Positions 52,985-61,000 of a DNA stretch of 64,000 nt are shown here, one piece after another. The translations under genes were made by a program, and so were the position numbers. Under the pieces are notes generated by a model. The model made no database searches. It saw only the letters and a program-made list of their open reading frames with translations, and was not told the origin of the DNA. The stretch is from CAYZJV01 sp964473245 (lineage in GTDB: Bacteria; Spirochaetota; Spirochaetia; Sphaerochaetales; Sphaerochaetaceae). Within the stretch, counting starts at the first letter, position 1, and every line of letters begins with the position of its first letter. The stretch lies in assembly GCA_964473245.1 (NCBI GenBank), contig CAYYOL010000002.1, positions 49,026-113,025 of the forward strand, in the 5' to 3' direction.

Positions 52985-53830
52985 ATGGTATATTGGTCTG
53001 TACAGAAAACGGGTAAATCCGCTCTCCTCATGATCCTAGCACTTTCGCTTCTCTTGTTCGTTGGTTGTACTGAGAAGCAGAGTTCTTCGGTTCAAACGGG
53101 GGCGAACGGAACTGAGACTGTGGTTCCCGATTCGGTCGAACCAACCGAGTCGTCTGAGGGAGTCGAGGCCTCTTCCGCCACCGTTTCCCATGAGACCATG
53201 GTCGAATACCTTCCCGTTCCGAATACACTAGAAGAGCGATTCAGTTATACCTATGGGTATCTCCTCATGGCAACAGCAATGCGAGATGTGCACGAAATCG
53301 ATCCGGTCTATTTTGCCCGGGGAGCATACGATGCCGGACTCTCCAAGGTACCACTGATACCGGAAAGCTCGATGAACACGGTCCTTTTCGAGTTCCAAGA
53401 TAAACTCATCAGTGAAGCCACTCGTCGATTGGAGGAGCTCGCAACACGGAATCTTGAAGATGCCGAGAGTTTCCTTGCAGTGAATGGGAAGCGGGAAGGG
53501 GTGGTTACCACAGCCAGTGGGCTCCAGTATGAAGTTGTCCGCGACTCGGAGGGAGAGCGACCTACCGTGGACGACACGGTGCGGGTGCACTATCGCCTCA
53601 CCTATCTCGATGGTAGAGAGGGCGACGCCTCCATTCGCGGCATTCCAAGTACATTCGATCTTGCATCCATGATTCCAGGATTCCGAGAAGGCCTCCTGCT
53701 CATGCCCGTGGGATCTTCGTTTCGATTCTATGTGCACCCGGATCTCGGCTACGGTGCCGAAGGTTCCACCCGCATTGAACCGAACACACTCCTCATATTC
53801 GATGTGGAGCTAGTCGAGATTGTCCAGTAG
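52985..53830 (+). CDS. FKBP-type peptidyl-prolyl isomerase lipoprotein
   Basis: 281 residues. Lipobox LLFVGC (C28) after an N-terminal helix, then a Ser/Thr/Glu-rich linker (35-70). A Mip-like dimerisation region (75-160) includes FSYTYGYLLMATAMRD, and the FKBP fold covers about 170-281 (ASGLQYEVVRDSEG, VRVHYRLTYLDGR, IPGFREGLLLMPVGSSFRFYVHPDLGYG). Expected at the periplasmic or outer-membrane side as a folding catalyst. Its end overlaps the convergent yjjG gene by 21 bp. A TATACC at 52942-52947 could be its -10. Confidence 0.9.
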   Translation: MVYWSVQKTGKSALLMILALSLLLFVGCTEKQSSSVQTGANGTETVVPDSVEPTESSEGVEASSATVSHETMVEYLPVPNTLEERFSYTYGYLLMATAMRDVHEIDPVYFARGAYDAGLSKVPLIPESSMNTVLFEFQDKLISEATRRLEELATRNLEDAESFLAVNGKREGVVTTASGLQYEVVRDSEGERPTVDDTVRVHYRLTYLDGREGDASIRGIPSTFDLASMIPGFREGLLLMPVGSSFRFYVHPDLGYGAEGSTRIEPNTLLIFDVELVEIVQ

Positions 53831-54508
53831 CGGAAGCAGCTCGTACAGAGAAGAGATTTCATAGGTTGCAGGTATCTCGGGATCCGGTTCCATCCCGAAC
53901 CGGTTGATCCAGCAGGTGTCCAACCCGGAATCTATTCCACCTCGAATATCGCTTGTCGGGCTGTCTCCTATCACCAGTGGATTGTTCATGGAGAATCCTG
54001 CGGATGTTACCATCTTGCAAGTTTGAGTGAAATAGGATGGATTGGGCTTCTGTACACCCAACTCTTCGCTAATTGCCACAACGGTGAAGTAGTGGGCAGT
54101 ACCTGTTGCTTCCAATCGGCCTCGTTGCACCGCAGCTATGCCATTGGTGATGAGGGACATGGGTATGTTCCGTTCTTTCAATGCATCGAGTACCTCGATA
54201 GTATCCGGGTAGAGGTGATATGTGCGTGAGAGCATCTCGGTATACCGTCTTGCCGTTCGATGTGGATCTCCGGAGACCCCATGCCGAGCGAAGAAACGGG
54301 AGAATCGTTCAGTCTTCAACTCCTGCATGGAGATGAGGCCTTGTTCGAACTCGAGCCAGATGCCGTTGTTGATCCGGCTATATGTTGCGATCGATTCATC
54401 GGTGGCGGGCAATCCCAGCTCAAGAAAGACTTGTGAGAGTGCCCATTTTTCTGCAGCTACAAAATCGAAAAGTGTGCCATCGGCATCGAAGAACAGATGA
54501 TCGTACAT
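53810..54508 (-). CDS. yjjG: HAD nucleotidase, YjjG type
   Basis: Phosphatase of the haloacid dehalogenase superfamily, 232 residues. FFDADGTLFDF carries the catalytic aspartates, SLITNGIAAVQRGRLEATG is motif II, EELGVQKPNPSYF carries the lysine, and IGDSPTSDIRGGIDSGLDTCWIN is motif IV. The close match to E. coli YjjG, recalled from memory, suggests cleaning of non-canonical pyrimidine nucleotides. ATG at 54508 follows AAAGGAA. Divergent from the DUF308 gene. Confidence 0.88.
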   Translation of the reverse strand: MYDHLFFDADGTLFDFVAAEKWALSQVFLELGLPATDESIATYSRINNGIWLEFEQGLISMQELKTERFSRFFARHGVSGDPHRTARRYTEMLSRTYHLYPDTIEVLDALKERNIPMSLITNGIAAVQRGRLEATGTAHYFTVVAISEELGVQKPNPSYFTQTCKMVTSAGFSMNNPLVIGDSPTSDIRGGIDSGLDTCWINRFGMEPDPEIPATYEISSLYELLPLLDNLD

Positions 54509-54605
54509 AGTAATTCCTTTACATAGTGGTGGAAAAAGGTGATACTCATACTATAGCGGGAGTGAGGCCGACGTGCAATGGCACCTGTCCCGGTGGAGGA
54601 AGTGA

Positions 54606-55187
54606 ATGAAAGGGAAAGGTAGATGGATTATACAGTTGCTCATCGCAATTGCGATTGTGGCACTTGGAATTTTCATTATGGTTCGAGAGGATATGTTCAA
54701 ACAGATTTTCGTCATGGCTCTGGGACTTGTCGCCATAGTGACGGGAATCACCTCGCTTGCTACTATGAACCGATACTCGTTCGGAAAGTTCAACCATGGA
54801 ACCACCCTTGTGAAGGGCGTACTGGGGCTTATCATAGGTGTCCTTGCAGTTATCATGCCGCTTGCGACTGGAGAGGCGGTCTGGACCATTATTATCTATC
54901 TTCTTGCAGCTCAGATGCTCATTGCCGCAATCGTCATGCTCACCGACTCGATCGCGGTTCGCTCCGCAGGGTTTCCTGCAGCCCCGTTGGTGACTGAGGG
55001 ACTCATCTCGCTCGTTCTTGCTGTGATACTCTTCGTTTTCCCCAGAGATGTTGCGAGTCTACTCGTTACGATCCTTGGGATCACCATCATTGTCGTGGGT
55101 GTGACATTGGGTTTGCTTGCGATTCTGTTCCGAAATCGAGGAAATGCGACTATAGAGGGAGTCGAGGTCGAAGTGGAGAAAGAGTAG
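54606..55187 (+). CDS. DUF308/HdeD-like membrane protein
   Basis: 193 residues with about six helices and short loops (WIIQLLIAIAIVALGIFIMV, IFVMALGLVAIVTGITSL, GLISLVLAVILFVFP, LGITIIVVGVTLGLLAILF). HdeD in E. coli is an acid-stress membrane protein; here the role is unknown. The acidic tail ends VEVEVEKE. GGAGGAAG precedes ATG 54606. The his promoter begins four bases after its stop. Confidence 0.8.
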   Translation: MKGKGRWIIQLLIAIAIVALGIFIMVREDMFKQIFVMALGLVAIVTGITSLATMNRYSFGKFNHGTTLVKGVLGLIIGVLAVIMPLATGEAVWTIIIYLLAAQMLIAAIVMLTDSIAVRSAGFPAAPLVTEGLISLVLAVILFVFPRDVASLLVTILGITIIVVGVTLGLLAILFRNRGNATIEGVEVEVEKE

Positions 55188-55191
55188 TCTA

Positions 55192-55220
55192 TTGACACGA
55201 ACGGGTTCCTCGGTTAGGCT
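55192..55220 (+). promoter_or_regulatory. his operon promoter
   Basis: Perfect TTGACA (55192-55197), 17-base spacer, TAGGCT (55215-55220), then six bases (cgaccc) to the ATG of the leader peptide at 55227. Same six-base geometry as the other predicted leaderless promoters. Confidence 0.75.
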
Positions 55221-55226
55221 CGACCC

Positions 55227-55277
55227 ATGATCAAGATTTGCATGGCACATCACCATCACCACCTCTCTCTTTGTTGA
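55227..55277 (+). CDS. hisL: Histidine operon leader peptide (attenuation)
   Basis: Sixteen-codon frame MIKICMAHHHHHLSLC with five His codons in a row (CAT/CAC, 55248-55262). Its translation should report histidyl-tRNA supply: stalling at the His run frees the bases just after the stop codon, which can then pair with the terminator arm. The ATG at 55227 sits six bases after the -10 box with no ribosome site, so the leader should be translated from a leaderless mRNA; an internal ATG at 55242 is also possible but lacks a clear ribosome site too. The E. coli leader, recalled from memory, carries seven His codons and works in the same way. Confidence 0.9.
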   Translation: MIKICMAHHHHHLSLC

Positions 55278-55338
55278 TGGAATGCGTGTGCATGTATGAC
55301 TGGAAGGTTAAGCTCCGCATTTCGCGGAGTTTTTTTTT
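55278..55338 (+). terminator. his attenuator: intrinsic terminator with competing antiterminator
   Basis: Terminator: CTCCGC (55313-55318), loop ATTTC, GCGGAG (55324-55329), then nine T (55330-55338); outer A-T and G-T pairs extend the stem. Antiterminator: GGAATGCG (55279-55286) pairs with CGCATTTC (55316-55323), eight pairs with one G-U, and blocks the terminator arm. The antiterminator arm starts one base after the leader stop codon, where a ribosome finishing the peptide would cover it. Confidence 0.9.
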
Positions 55339-55377
55339 CGTCGAATCGATGATTCGGCACGAATTCGAGGAGATGTC

Positions 55378-56238
55378 ATGGAAACCAGATTGAGAATAGC
55401 TGTACAGAAAAGTGGTAGGCTAAGTGAAAAATCGTTGAAGATCATACGTGATTGCGGAATCAAATTTGGTTCAGATTCCAGGCTGCTCAGAGAACAGGCA
55501 GACAACTTTCCCATAGAGTTTCTCTATCTTCGAGACGATGATATTCCCCGGTATGTATATGATGGAGTTGCCGATATCGGTATCGTTGGGAGAAACGAGT
55601 ACGATGAGCAGGGCCTATCGCTTGAGGAGCTGAGAGACCTCGGCTTTTCCAAGTGTCGCCTCTCCATCGCCGTTCCTGAAGGGTTTGCCTATAAGGACCT
55701 CTCCTCCTTGCAGGGCAAACGGATAGCCACCAGTTATCCTCACATCTTGGAAACCAAGTTGCGAGAGGCTCAAGTAGATGCTCGTATCTATGAGATTTCG
55801 GGATCGGTCGAAATAACCCCGTCGATCGGAGTGGCCGATGCCATCTGCGACCTCGTGAGTACGGGAGCGACACTTGCAAGCAACGGTTTGCGAGAAGTTG
55901 AGGCAATTTACTTCTCGACCGCCATCATGATTGGACACCCCGATCTCTCTGAAGAGAAGCGGGAAATTCTGGATCGACTCATGCTCAGGATCGATGCCGT
56001 CATGCGTGCCGACGACTATAAATACATCATGTTCAATCTGCCTAGAGAGCATCTTGATCAGGCAGCGGCAATCATCGGAGGTATGAAGAGTCCGACAGTC
56101 ACTCCACTGTTGGATGAGTCGTGGTGCGCAGTGCAGACGGTGGTAAAGGAGACTCGGTTCTGGGACGTGCTGGAGCAGTTGAAAAGACTGGGTGCACAAG
56201 GTATTTTAGTAACAGCCATCGAGAAGATGGCCGACTAG
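55378..56238 (+). CDS. hisG: ATP phosphoribosyltransferase, long form
   Basis: First enzyme of histidine synthesis, condensing ATP and PRPP. 286 residues with the C-terminal ACT-like feedback domain (about 210-286), that is, the self-sufficient HisG-L form that needs no HisZ. Typical blocks: RIAVQKSGRLSEKS, VADIGIVGRNEYDE, KRIATSYPHILE and ITPSIGVADAICDLVSTG. ATG at 55378 follows GAGGAG. Two control layers are expected: attenuation in front and histidine feedback on the protein. Confidence 0.97.
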   Translation: METRLRIAVQKSGRLSEKSLKIIRDCGIKFGSDSRLLREQADNFPIEFLYLRDDDIPRYVYDGVADIGIVGRNEYDEQGLSLEELRDLGFSKCRLSIAVPEGFAYKDLSSLQGKRIATSYPHILETKLREAQVDARIYEISGSVEITPSIGVADAICDLVSTGATLASNGLREVEAIYFSTAIMIGHPDLSEEKREILDRLMLRIDAVMRADDYKYIMFNLPREHLDQAAAIIGGMKSPTVTPLLDESWCAVQTVVKETRFWDVLEQLKRLGAQGILVTAIEKMAD

Positions 56239-56246
56239 GGGGAAGT

Positions 56247-57569
56247 ATGGAGAGAATCGAGAGAATCATCCAACCGGATGCTCGAAATTTGTCCCGATTG
56301 CTAGCGCGTCCCGACATCGATTCAGGATCGGTGAAAAAGAGCGTTGCAGCCATACTGAAACGTATCGAAGAGGCTGGCGATGCTGCCCTTGTTTCCTATA
56401 CCCGTGAGTTTGACTGTGCGAAGAGCGATCGAATAATCGTACCGCGAACAGAGGTCGAACAATCGGCTTCATTGATCTCAGCAGAGCTGAAACAAGCCAT
56501 CGATCGAGCCAAGGGGAATATCGAACGTTTCCACCGTGCACAGAAGCCAGTCGATGAGAAGGTCGAGACCGAGCCCGGGGTCTACTGCTGGAGGAAGAGT
56601 GTTCCCTTGCAGACTGTAGGCATCTATATTCCAGGAGGGAGTGCTCCGCTCTTCTCCACGGTTCTCATGCTTGCTGTTCCAGCAAGAATCGCCGGTTGTG
56701 AGCAGATCGTTCTCACCACTCCTCCGAAGGAAGATGGCTCAGTCGACCCTGCCATTCTCTATGCAGCATTGACCAGCGGGGTCACCACCGTGGTGGCAGC
56801 CGGTGGAGCTCAAGCAATCGGCGCTCTCGCATATGGGACAGAGTCGGTTCCCGCTGTGGACAAGATCTTCGGGCCGGGAAACCGATACGTGACAGAGGCG
56901 AAACAGCAGGTTGCGGCTCATCGGTGTGCAATCGATATGCCTGCCGGCCCATCTGAGGTCATGGTGGTGATAGACGAGACGAGTTCTCCAGCGTTTGCCG
57001 CCGCGGATATGCTCAGTCAGGCAGAACATGGTCCTGACAGTCAATCGGTGCTCGTCGTGCTCGCAGACTCGTTGGAAGTGGGCAATTCACGTATCGATGC
57101 GGTAGAAGCGGAACTGGAGAAACAGTTGGAGCAACTGGAGAGGAAGGAGCTAATCGAGGCCTCTTTGGCACATGCAAAGGCCGTCGTAGTCACCGATATC
57201 TCTTCGGCTGCCATGGTTGTGAACTCCTATGCTCCGGAGCATCTGATCATCTGCCTCTCCGATTTCGCTGAGCTTGTTCCCCGTGTACGGAATGCAGGAT
57301 CGGTCTTTCTGGGGCGCTGGAGTTGTGAATCGGTGGGAGATTATGCCTCCGGTACGAATCACACGCTCCCCACATATGGATGGGCCCGCTCGTTCAGTGG
57401 CGTCTCACTTGACAGTTTCTATAAGAAGATCACCTTTCAGCGGATAACCAGAAAGGGGCTTGAAGCCCTCGGTCCGATCGTGCAGAAGCTTGCACGGGCG
57501 GAGTCTCTCGACGCCCACGCTCAGGCCGTCGCTATACGGCTGCAGTCTGTGGGTGAGGAATCAAGATGA
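56247..57569 (+). CDS. hisD: Histidinol dehydrogenase
   Basis: Zn enzyme for the last two oxidations to histidine. 440 residues from ATG 56247, eight bases after the hisG stop with AGGGGGA ahead; earlier starts fall in hisG. Blocks: VGIYIPGGSAPLFSTVLM, QAIGALAYGTESVPAVDKIFGPGN, DMPAGPSEVMV, SQAEHGPDSQSVLV and GDYASGTNHTLPTYGWAR. The stop overlaps hisC by ATGA. Confidence 0.97.
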   Translation: MERIERIIQPDARNLSRLLARPDIDSGSVKKSVAAILKRIEEAGDAALVSYTREFDCAKSDRIIVPRTEVEQSASLISAELKQAIDRAKGNIERFHRAQKPVDEKVETEPGVYCWRKSVPLQTVGIYIPGGSAPLFSTVLMLAVPARIAGCEQIVLTTPPKEDGSVDPAILYAALTSGVTTVVAAGGAQAIGALAYGTESVPAVDKIFGPGNRYVTEAKQQVAAHRCAIDMPAGPSEVMVVIDETSSPAFAAADMLSQAEHGPDSQSVLVVLADSLEVGNSRIDAVEAELEKQLEQLERKELIEASLAHAKAVVVTDISSAAMVVNSYAPEHLIICLSDFAELVPRVRNAGSVFLGRWSCESVGDYASGTNHTLPTYGWARSFSGVSLDSFYKKITFQRITRKGLEALGPIVQKLARAESLDAHAQAVAIRLQSVGEESR

Positions 57570-58648
57570 GCGAATACACCATTAGACGACTCATGAGGCC
57601 GAACATCGTCTCATTGACCCCCTATTCATCAGCTCGGAATGAGTTCACCGGCGATGCCAGAGTCTTTCTCGATGCGAATGAGAATTGGCGCGACTTCACC
57701 GGAGGGAGGGGTCTGAACCGGTATCCCGATCCTCAGCATACACTTCTGAAACAGAAGTTCGAATCGGTGTTGAAGCTTCCGGGAGAAAAAATAGTCATTG
57801 GCAACGGAAGCGATGAAATCATCGACATTCTCTTTCGGGTGTTTTGCGTTCCGCATAAGGACAAGGTACTCCTTATGTCCCCTACCTACGGAGCGTACGA
57901 GGTGTTCGCGAGTATCCACGGATCGGGAGTCTCCCATTGCCAGCTAAAAGATGATTTCTCGCTAGATCTGCAACGCATGGATGCCATATGCAAATTGGTG
58001 AACAACGGGACCCCAGAAGCTGGAATGCACAAGATGTTGTTCATCTGCTCGCCAAATAATCCATCGGGAAACAGCTTTCCAATCGATCAGATCGAGATGG
58101 TCGCTCAACGATTCAAAGGGATCACCGTGGTCGACGAAGCCTATATTGACTTCTCGGACAAGCCCTCTGCAGTGACGTTGCTTGATAGATGTCCTCGACT
58201 GGTTGTGTTGAGAACGTTATCTAAGGCGTGGGCACTTGCCAATGTCCGTGTCGGAGTCGCCGTGGCGCATCCAGATATCATCGATGCCATGCACAAGGTG
58301 AAATATCCCTATAATGTGAGCGGAGTAGCGCAGGAGTGTGCTATAGATGCCTTGGATCGGGTAGAACAGGTGAGAGAGACTGTCGCAGCGATTCGTAAAG
58401 AACGAGAGGCGGTCGCCCAAAAGCTCGAAGCATTGCCCTATGTGGATGAGGTGTTTCCCAGCGATGCAAACTTCCTGCTACTCCGAGTGACCGATCCGGA
58501 TGTGCTCTGCGAACGATTGCGCAATCAGGGGATCATCATTCGCAACCGATCCTCGATCCGTGGGTGTTTCGGGTGTGTCCGAATCACTATCGGTAGCAGT
58601 GAAGAGAATGCAGTGCTCATCGAAGCTATGCAGAAGATGGAGTTTTAG
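57566..58648 (+). CDS. hisC: Histidinol-phosphate aminotransferase
   Basis: PLP enzyme (aminotransferase class I/II), 360 residues. PLP lysine K220 in RTLSKAWALANVRVG; NRYPDPQHTLLKQKF, IGNGSDEIIDILFRVF, ICSPNNPSGN and VDEAYIDFSD are family blocks. Overlaps hisD by 4 bp; hisB follows after three bases. Confidence 0.97.
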   Translation: MSEYTIRRLMRPNIVSLTPYSSARNEFTGDARVFLDANENWRDFTGGRGLNRYPDPQHTLLKQKFESVLKLPGEKIVIGNGSDEIIDILFRVFCVPHKDKVLLMSPTYGAYEVFASIHGSGVSHCQLKDDFSLDLQRMDAICKLVNNGTPEAGMHKMLFICSPNNPSGNSFPIDQIEMVAQRFKGITVVDEAYIDFSDKPSAVTLLDRCPRLVVLRTLSKAWALANVRVGVAVAHPDIIDAMHKVKYPYNVSGVAQECAIDALDRVEQVRETVAAIRKEREAVAQKLEALPYVDEVFPSDANFLLLRVTDPDVLCERLRNQGIIIRNRSSIRGCFGCVRITIGSSEENAVLIEAMQKMEF

Positions 58649-58651
58649 GAG

Positions 58652-59650
58652 ATGAACAGAGAGAAAGAGAAGAGAGCACGACTCTATGTCGCACTCGAAG
58701 GACCCTTGGTAGAGAACTTCCAGTCTTCTCGCCCGGTGTGGACCTCCCGTGTGTTTCCGTCGCTTCGAAGGATCAGCAAGGAGGGCGTCTATGCTCTCGT
58801 GCTCGTTTCGGAAGAGAAGCGGAGCTCCGCTGAGCAGATGGAGCTTCTCTCCTATGTGGCCGACGCGCTGAGAGGACAGGAGATTCCGGTGGAAGAAGTC
58901 CTTTCATACGATGCATTGGCTACTTGGAGTGGACTGCAATCCGATGTTCGGTCGTGGTATGTGGGAGTGAGTCCTGTGCGGGGAGCAACCCTGTTGCATG
59001 CCGAGCCGATTGCGTTCACTGACTGGACGGTTGTCGAAGAGCACCTTGTCGGTCCGAGAGAGCAGCCGCTTCGCACTGCGTCGGTTGCAAGAAGGACGAA
59101 AGAGACAGACATCTCACTTACGTTGAATCTGGATGGAACGGGAATGAGTTCTATCTCGACCGGACTTCCGTTTTTCGATCACATGCTGGATCAGGTTGCC
59201 CGACATGCACGGTTCGATATCGATCTCGTCTGCTCAGGTGATCTCGAGGTGGACGAACACCACACAGTCGAGGATGTCGCACTAGTGTTCGGTGAGGCTA
59301 CGGCGACTGCACTCTCCGATAAGCGGGGTATCAGCAGATACGGTTTCTCGCTTCTCCCAATGGATGATTGTCTTGCAGAGGTTGCACTCGATTTCTCAGG
59401 AAGACCATGGTTCGTCTGGAACGTAACGTTCTCCCGGGATGTGATCGGAACGTTTCCTACAGAACTGTTTTCCCACTTCTTCAAATCGTTCAGCGACGCA
59501 GCTAAGTGCAACCTCCACCTCTCGGTGAATAAGGGAAATGCACATCATCAAGCCGAGGCACTATTCAAGGCCTTTGCCCGGGCATTGCGAAGCGCTGTGT
59601 TCCGCTACCCGGGAAACAGCGACCTGCCTTCTACAAAGGGGTTACTCTGA
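58652..59650 (+). CDS. hisB: HisB: imidazoleglycerol-phosphate dehydratase with decayed phosphatase domain
   Basis: 332 residues. Residues 147-332 are a complete dehydratase (RRTKETDISL, FFDHMLDQVARH, DEHHTVED at 201-208, DDCLAEVALDFSGRP, HHQAEALFKAFARAL, end STKGLL). The first ~140 residues align by length and pattern with the HAD phosphatase half of the bifunctional enterobacterial HisB, but the catalytic DxD is VALEGPL (A14, E16) and the motif IV GDRATD equivalent is GVSPVR. The phosphatase should be dead, so histidinol-phosphate must be hydrolysed by an enzyme outside this operon. The dehydratase call is certain; the domain-decay reading comes from my own alignment. Confidence 0.93.
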   Translation: MNREKEKRARLYVALEGPLVENFQSSRPVWTSRVFPSLRRISKEGVYALVLVSEEKRSSAEQMELLSYVADALRGQEIPVEEVLSYDALATWSGLQSDVRSWYVGVSPVRGATLLHAEPIAFTDWTVVEEHLVGPREQPLRTASVARRTKETDISLTLNLDGTGMSSISTGLPFFDHMLDQVARHARFDIDLVCSGDLEVDEHHTVEDVALVFGEATATALSDKRGISRYGFSLLPMDDCLAEVALDFSGRPWFVWNVTFSRDVIGTFPTELFSHFFKSFSDAAKCNLHLSVNKGNAHHQAEALFKAFARALRSAVFRYPGNSDLPSTKGLL

Positions 59651-60259
59651 ATGGGCAAGCTTGTCATAGTGAAGTACAATGCTGGAAATATCCGTTCGGT
59701 GTACTGTGCCCTCAAGCGTCTCGGACTGGACGCTACCGTGAGCGATGATCCGAGCGTCCTAAAAGGTGCAAGTCGGATCATCTTTCCTGGTGTGGGAGAG
59801 GCATATTCTGCCATGCAGTATCTGAGAAAGACCCATTTGGATGAAGTCTTGATCGGTCTTACTCAACCGTTCCTTGGTATCTGTCTCGGCATGCAGCTTA
59901 TGTGCGATCTCAGCGATGAACGATCCACCGAGTGTCTCGGTATGTATCAGGTTCCGGTCAGGAAGTTTTCTGCAGACGATGCGATAAAGATACCCCATAT
60001 GGGGTGGAATACGCTCCAATTTGGTACCGATCCCCTGTTTGCGGGCATCGATCGTGACTCATGGGTCTACTTTGTCCACTCCTACTATGTCCCGACGGTT
60101 CCACAGACGATCGCATCCTGTACCTATGGATCCACTACATTCAGTGCAGCCCTTGGTGAGCGAAACTTCCGAGGGGTGCAGTTTCATCCTGAGAAGAGTG
60201 GGAATACTGGGGCGCAGATTCTGGAGAATTTCATACACCTGAAGGAGGATGCACTATGA
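59651..60259 (+). CDS. hisH: Imidazole glycerol phosphate synthase, glutaminase subunit
   Basis: Class I amidotransferase that feeds ammonia to HisF. 202 residues; catalytic C78 in LGICLGMQLM and the HPE of GVQFHPEKSG. Starts immediately at the hisB stop and overlaps hisA by ATGA. ATG at 59651 is the first codon after the hisB TGA; its ribosome site would lie within hisB. Confidence 0.96.
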   Translation: MGKLVIVKYNAGNIRSVYCALKRLGLDATVSDDPSVLKGASRIIFPGVGEAYSAMQYLRKTHLDEVLIGLTQPFLGICLGMQLMCDLSDERSTECLGMYQVPVRKFSADDAIKIPHMGWNTLQFGTDPLFAGIDRDSWVYFVHSYYVPTVPQTIASCTYGSTTFSAALGERNFRGVQFHPEKSGNTGAQILENFIHLKEDAL

Positions 60260-60999
60260 TCGCCATCCCTGCCATGGATATCATCGATGGTTCTTGCGTA
60301 CGACTGAAAATGGGTGACTATGCACAGAAGCGAGTCTATCACGATGATCCGGTCGAGGTAGCAAAACGATTCTCAGACTTCGGTCTGAAACGTCTCCATC
60401 TTGTCGATCTCGACGGTGCACGTGCCGGGCATGTGGTGAATCTCCGCGTGATGGAGAATATCGCACGGGAGACCGATCTCGTGATCGATGTGGGAGGAGG
60501 GCTGAAGACTGAAGCGGATATGGAGTCGGTGTTCAATGCTGGAGCGGCTATGGCGACGGTAGGGTCGATCGCTGCCCAGAACCGGGAATTGACCCTCACA
60601 ATGCTAGAGACCTGGGGTTCCGATCGGCTCATTCTTGGTGCTGATTGTAGAGATGGGCTCATTGCTGTAGGCGGGTGGTCCACGGTGACCGACCTGGCTG
60701 TGGATGAGTTTGTCCTCTCATATCTAACAGCCGGTTTTATCTCCGTGGTGAGCACCGATATCGCGCGAGATGGGATGATGAACGGTCCATCCTTGGAACT
60801 CTACCGGCGTCTGCTCGAGCGTGTGGCAGCTTCGAAACTTACCATGAGCCTGATTGCAAGCGGAGGCGTACGAAGTATTGCCGATTTGGATGACCTAGAG
60901 AGCGTAGGAGTTTCGGGGGCAATTATCGGAAAAGCGCTCTATGAAGGGGCGATGACCGAAAAGGCCCTTGCCGAGTGGCAGAATGCAAGAGAGGAGTAG
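60256..60999 (+). CDS. hisA: Phosphoribosylformimino-AICAR-P isomerase
   Basis: TIM-barrel Amadori isomerase, 247 residues. Catalytic D8 in AMDIIDGSCVRL and the second aspartate in ILGADCRDG; phosphate-binding VDVGGGLK and IASGGVRS. Overlaps hisH by 4 bp; hisF starts two bases after its stop. Confidence 0.96.
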   Translation: MIAIPAMDIIDGSCVRLKMGDYAQKRVYHDDPVEVAKRFSDFGLKRLHLVDLDGARAGHVVNLRVMENIARETDLVIDVGGGLKTEADMESVFNAGAAMATVGSIAAQNRELTLTMLETWGSDRLILGADCRDGLIAVGGWSTVTDLAVDEFVLSYLTAGFISVVSTDIARDGMMNGPSLELYRRLLERVAASKLTMSLIASGGVRSIADLDDLESVGVSGAIIGKALYEGAMTEKALAEWQNAREE

Positions 61000-61000
61000 T

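Noticed and set aside
55345..55356. Second hairpin (CGAATC-GAT-GATTCG) after the his terminator
   Set aside because: No T run follows; I see no clear role beyond possible structure before hisG.
56121..56246. Longer N-terminus for HisD
   Set aside because: The extra codons overlap hisG in another frame; ATG 56247 has a ribosome site and gives the family length.
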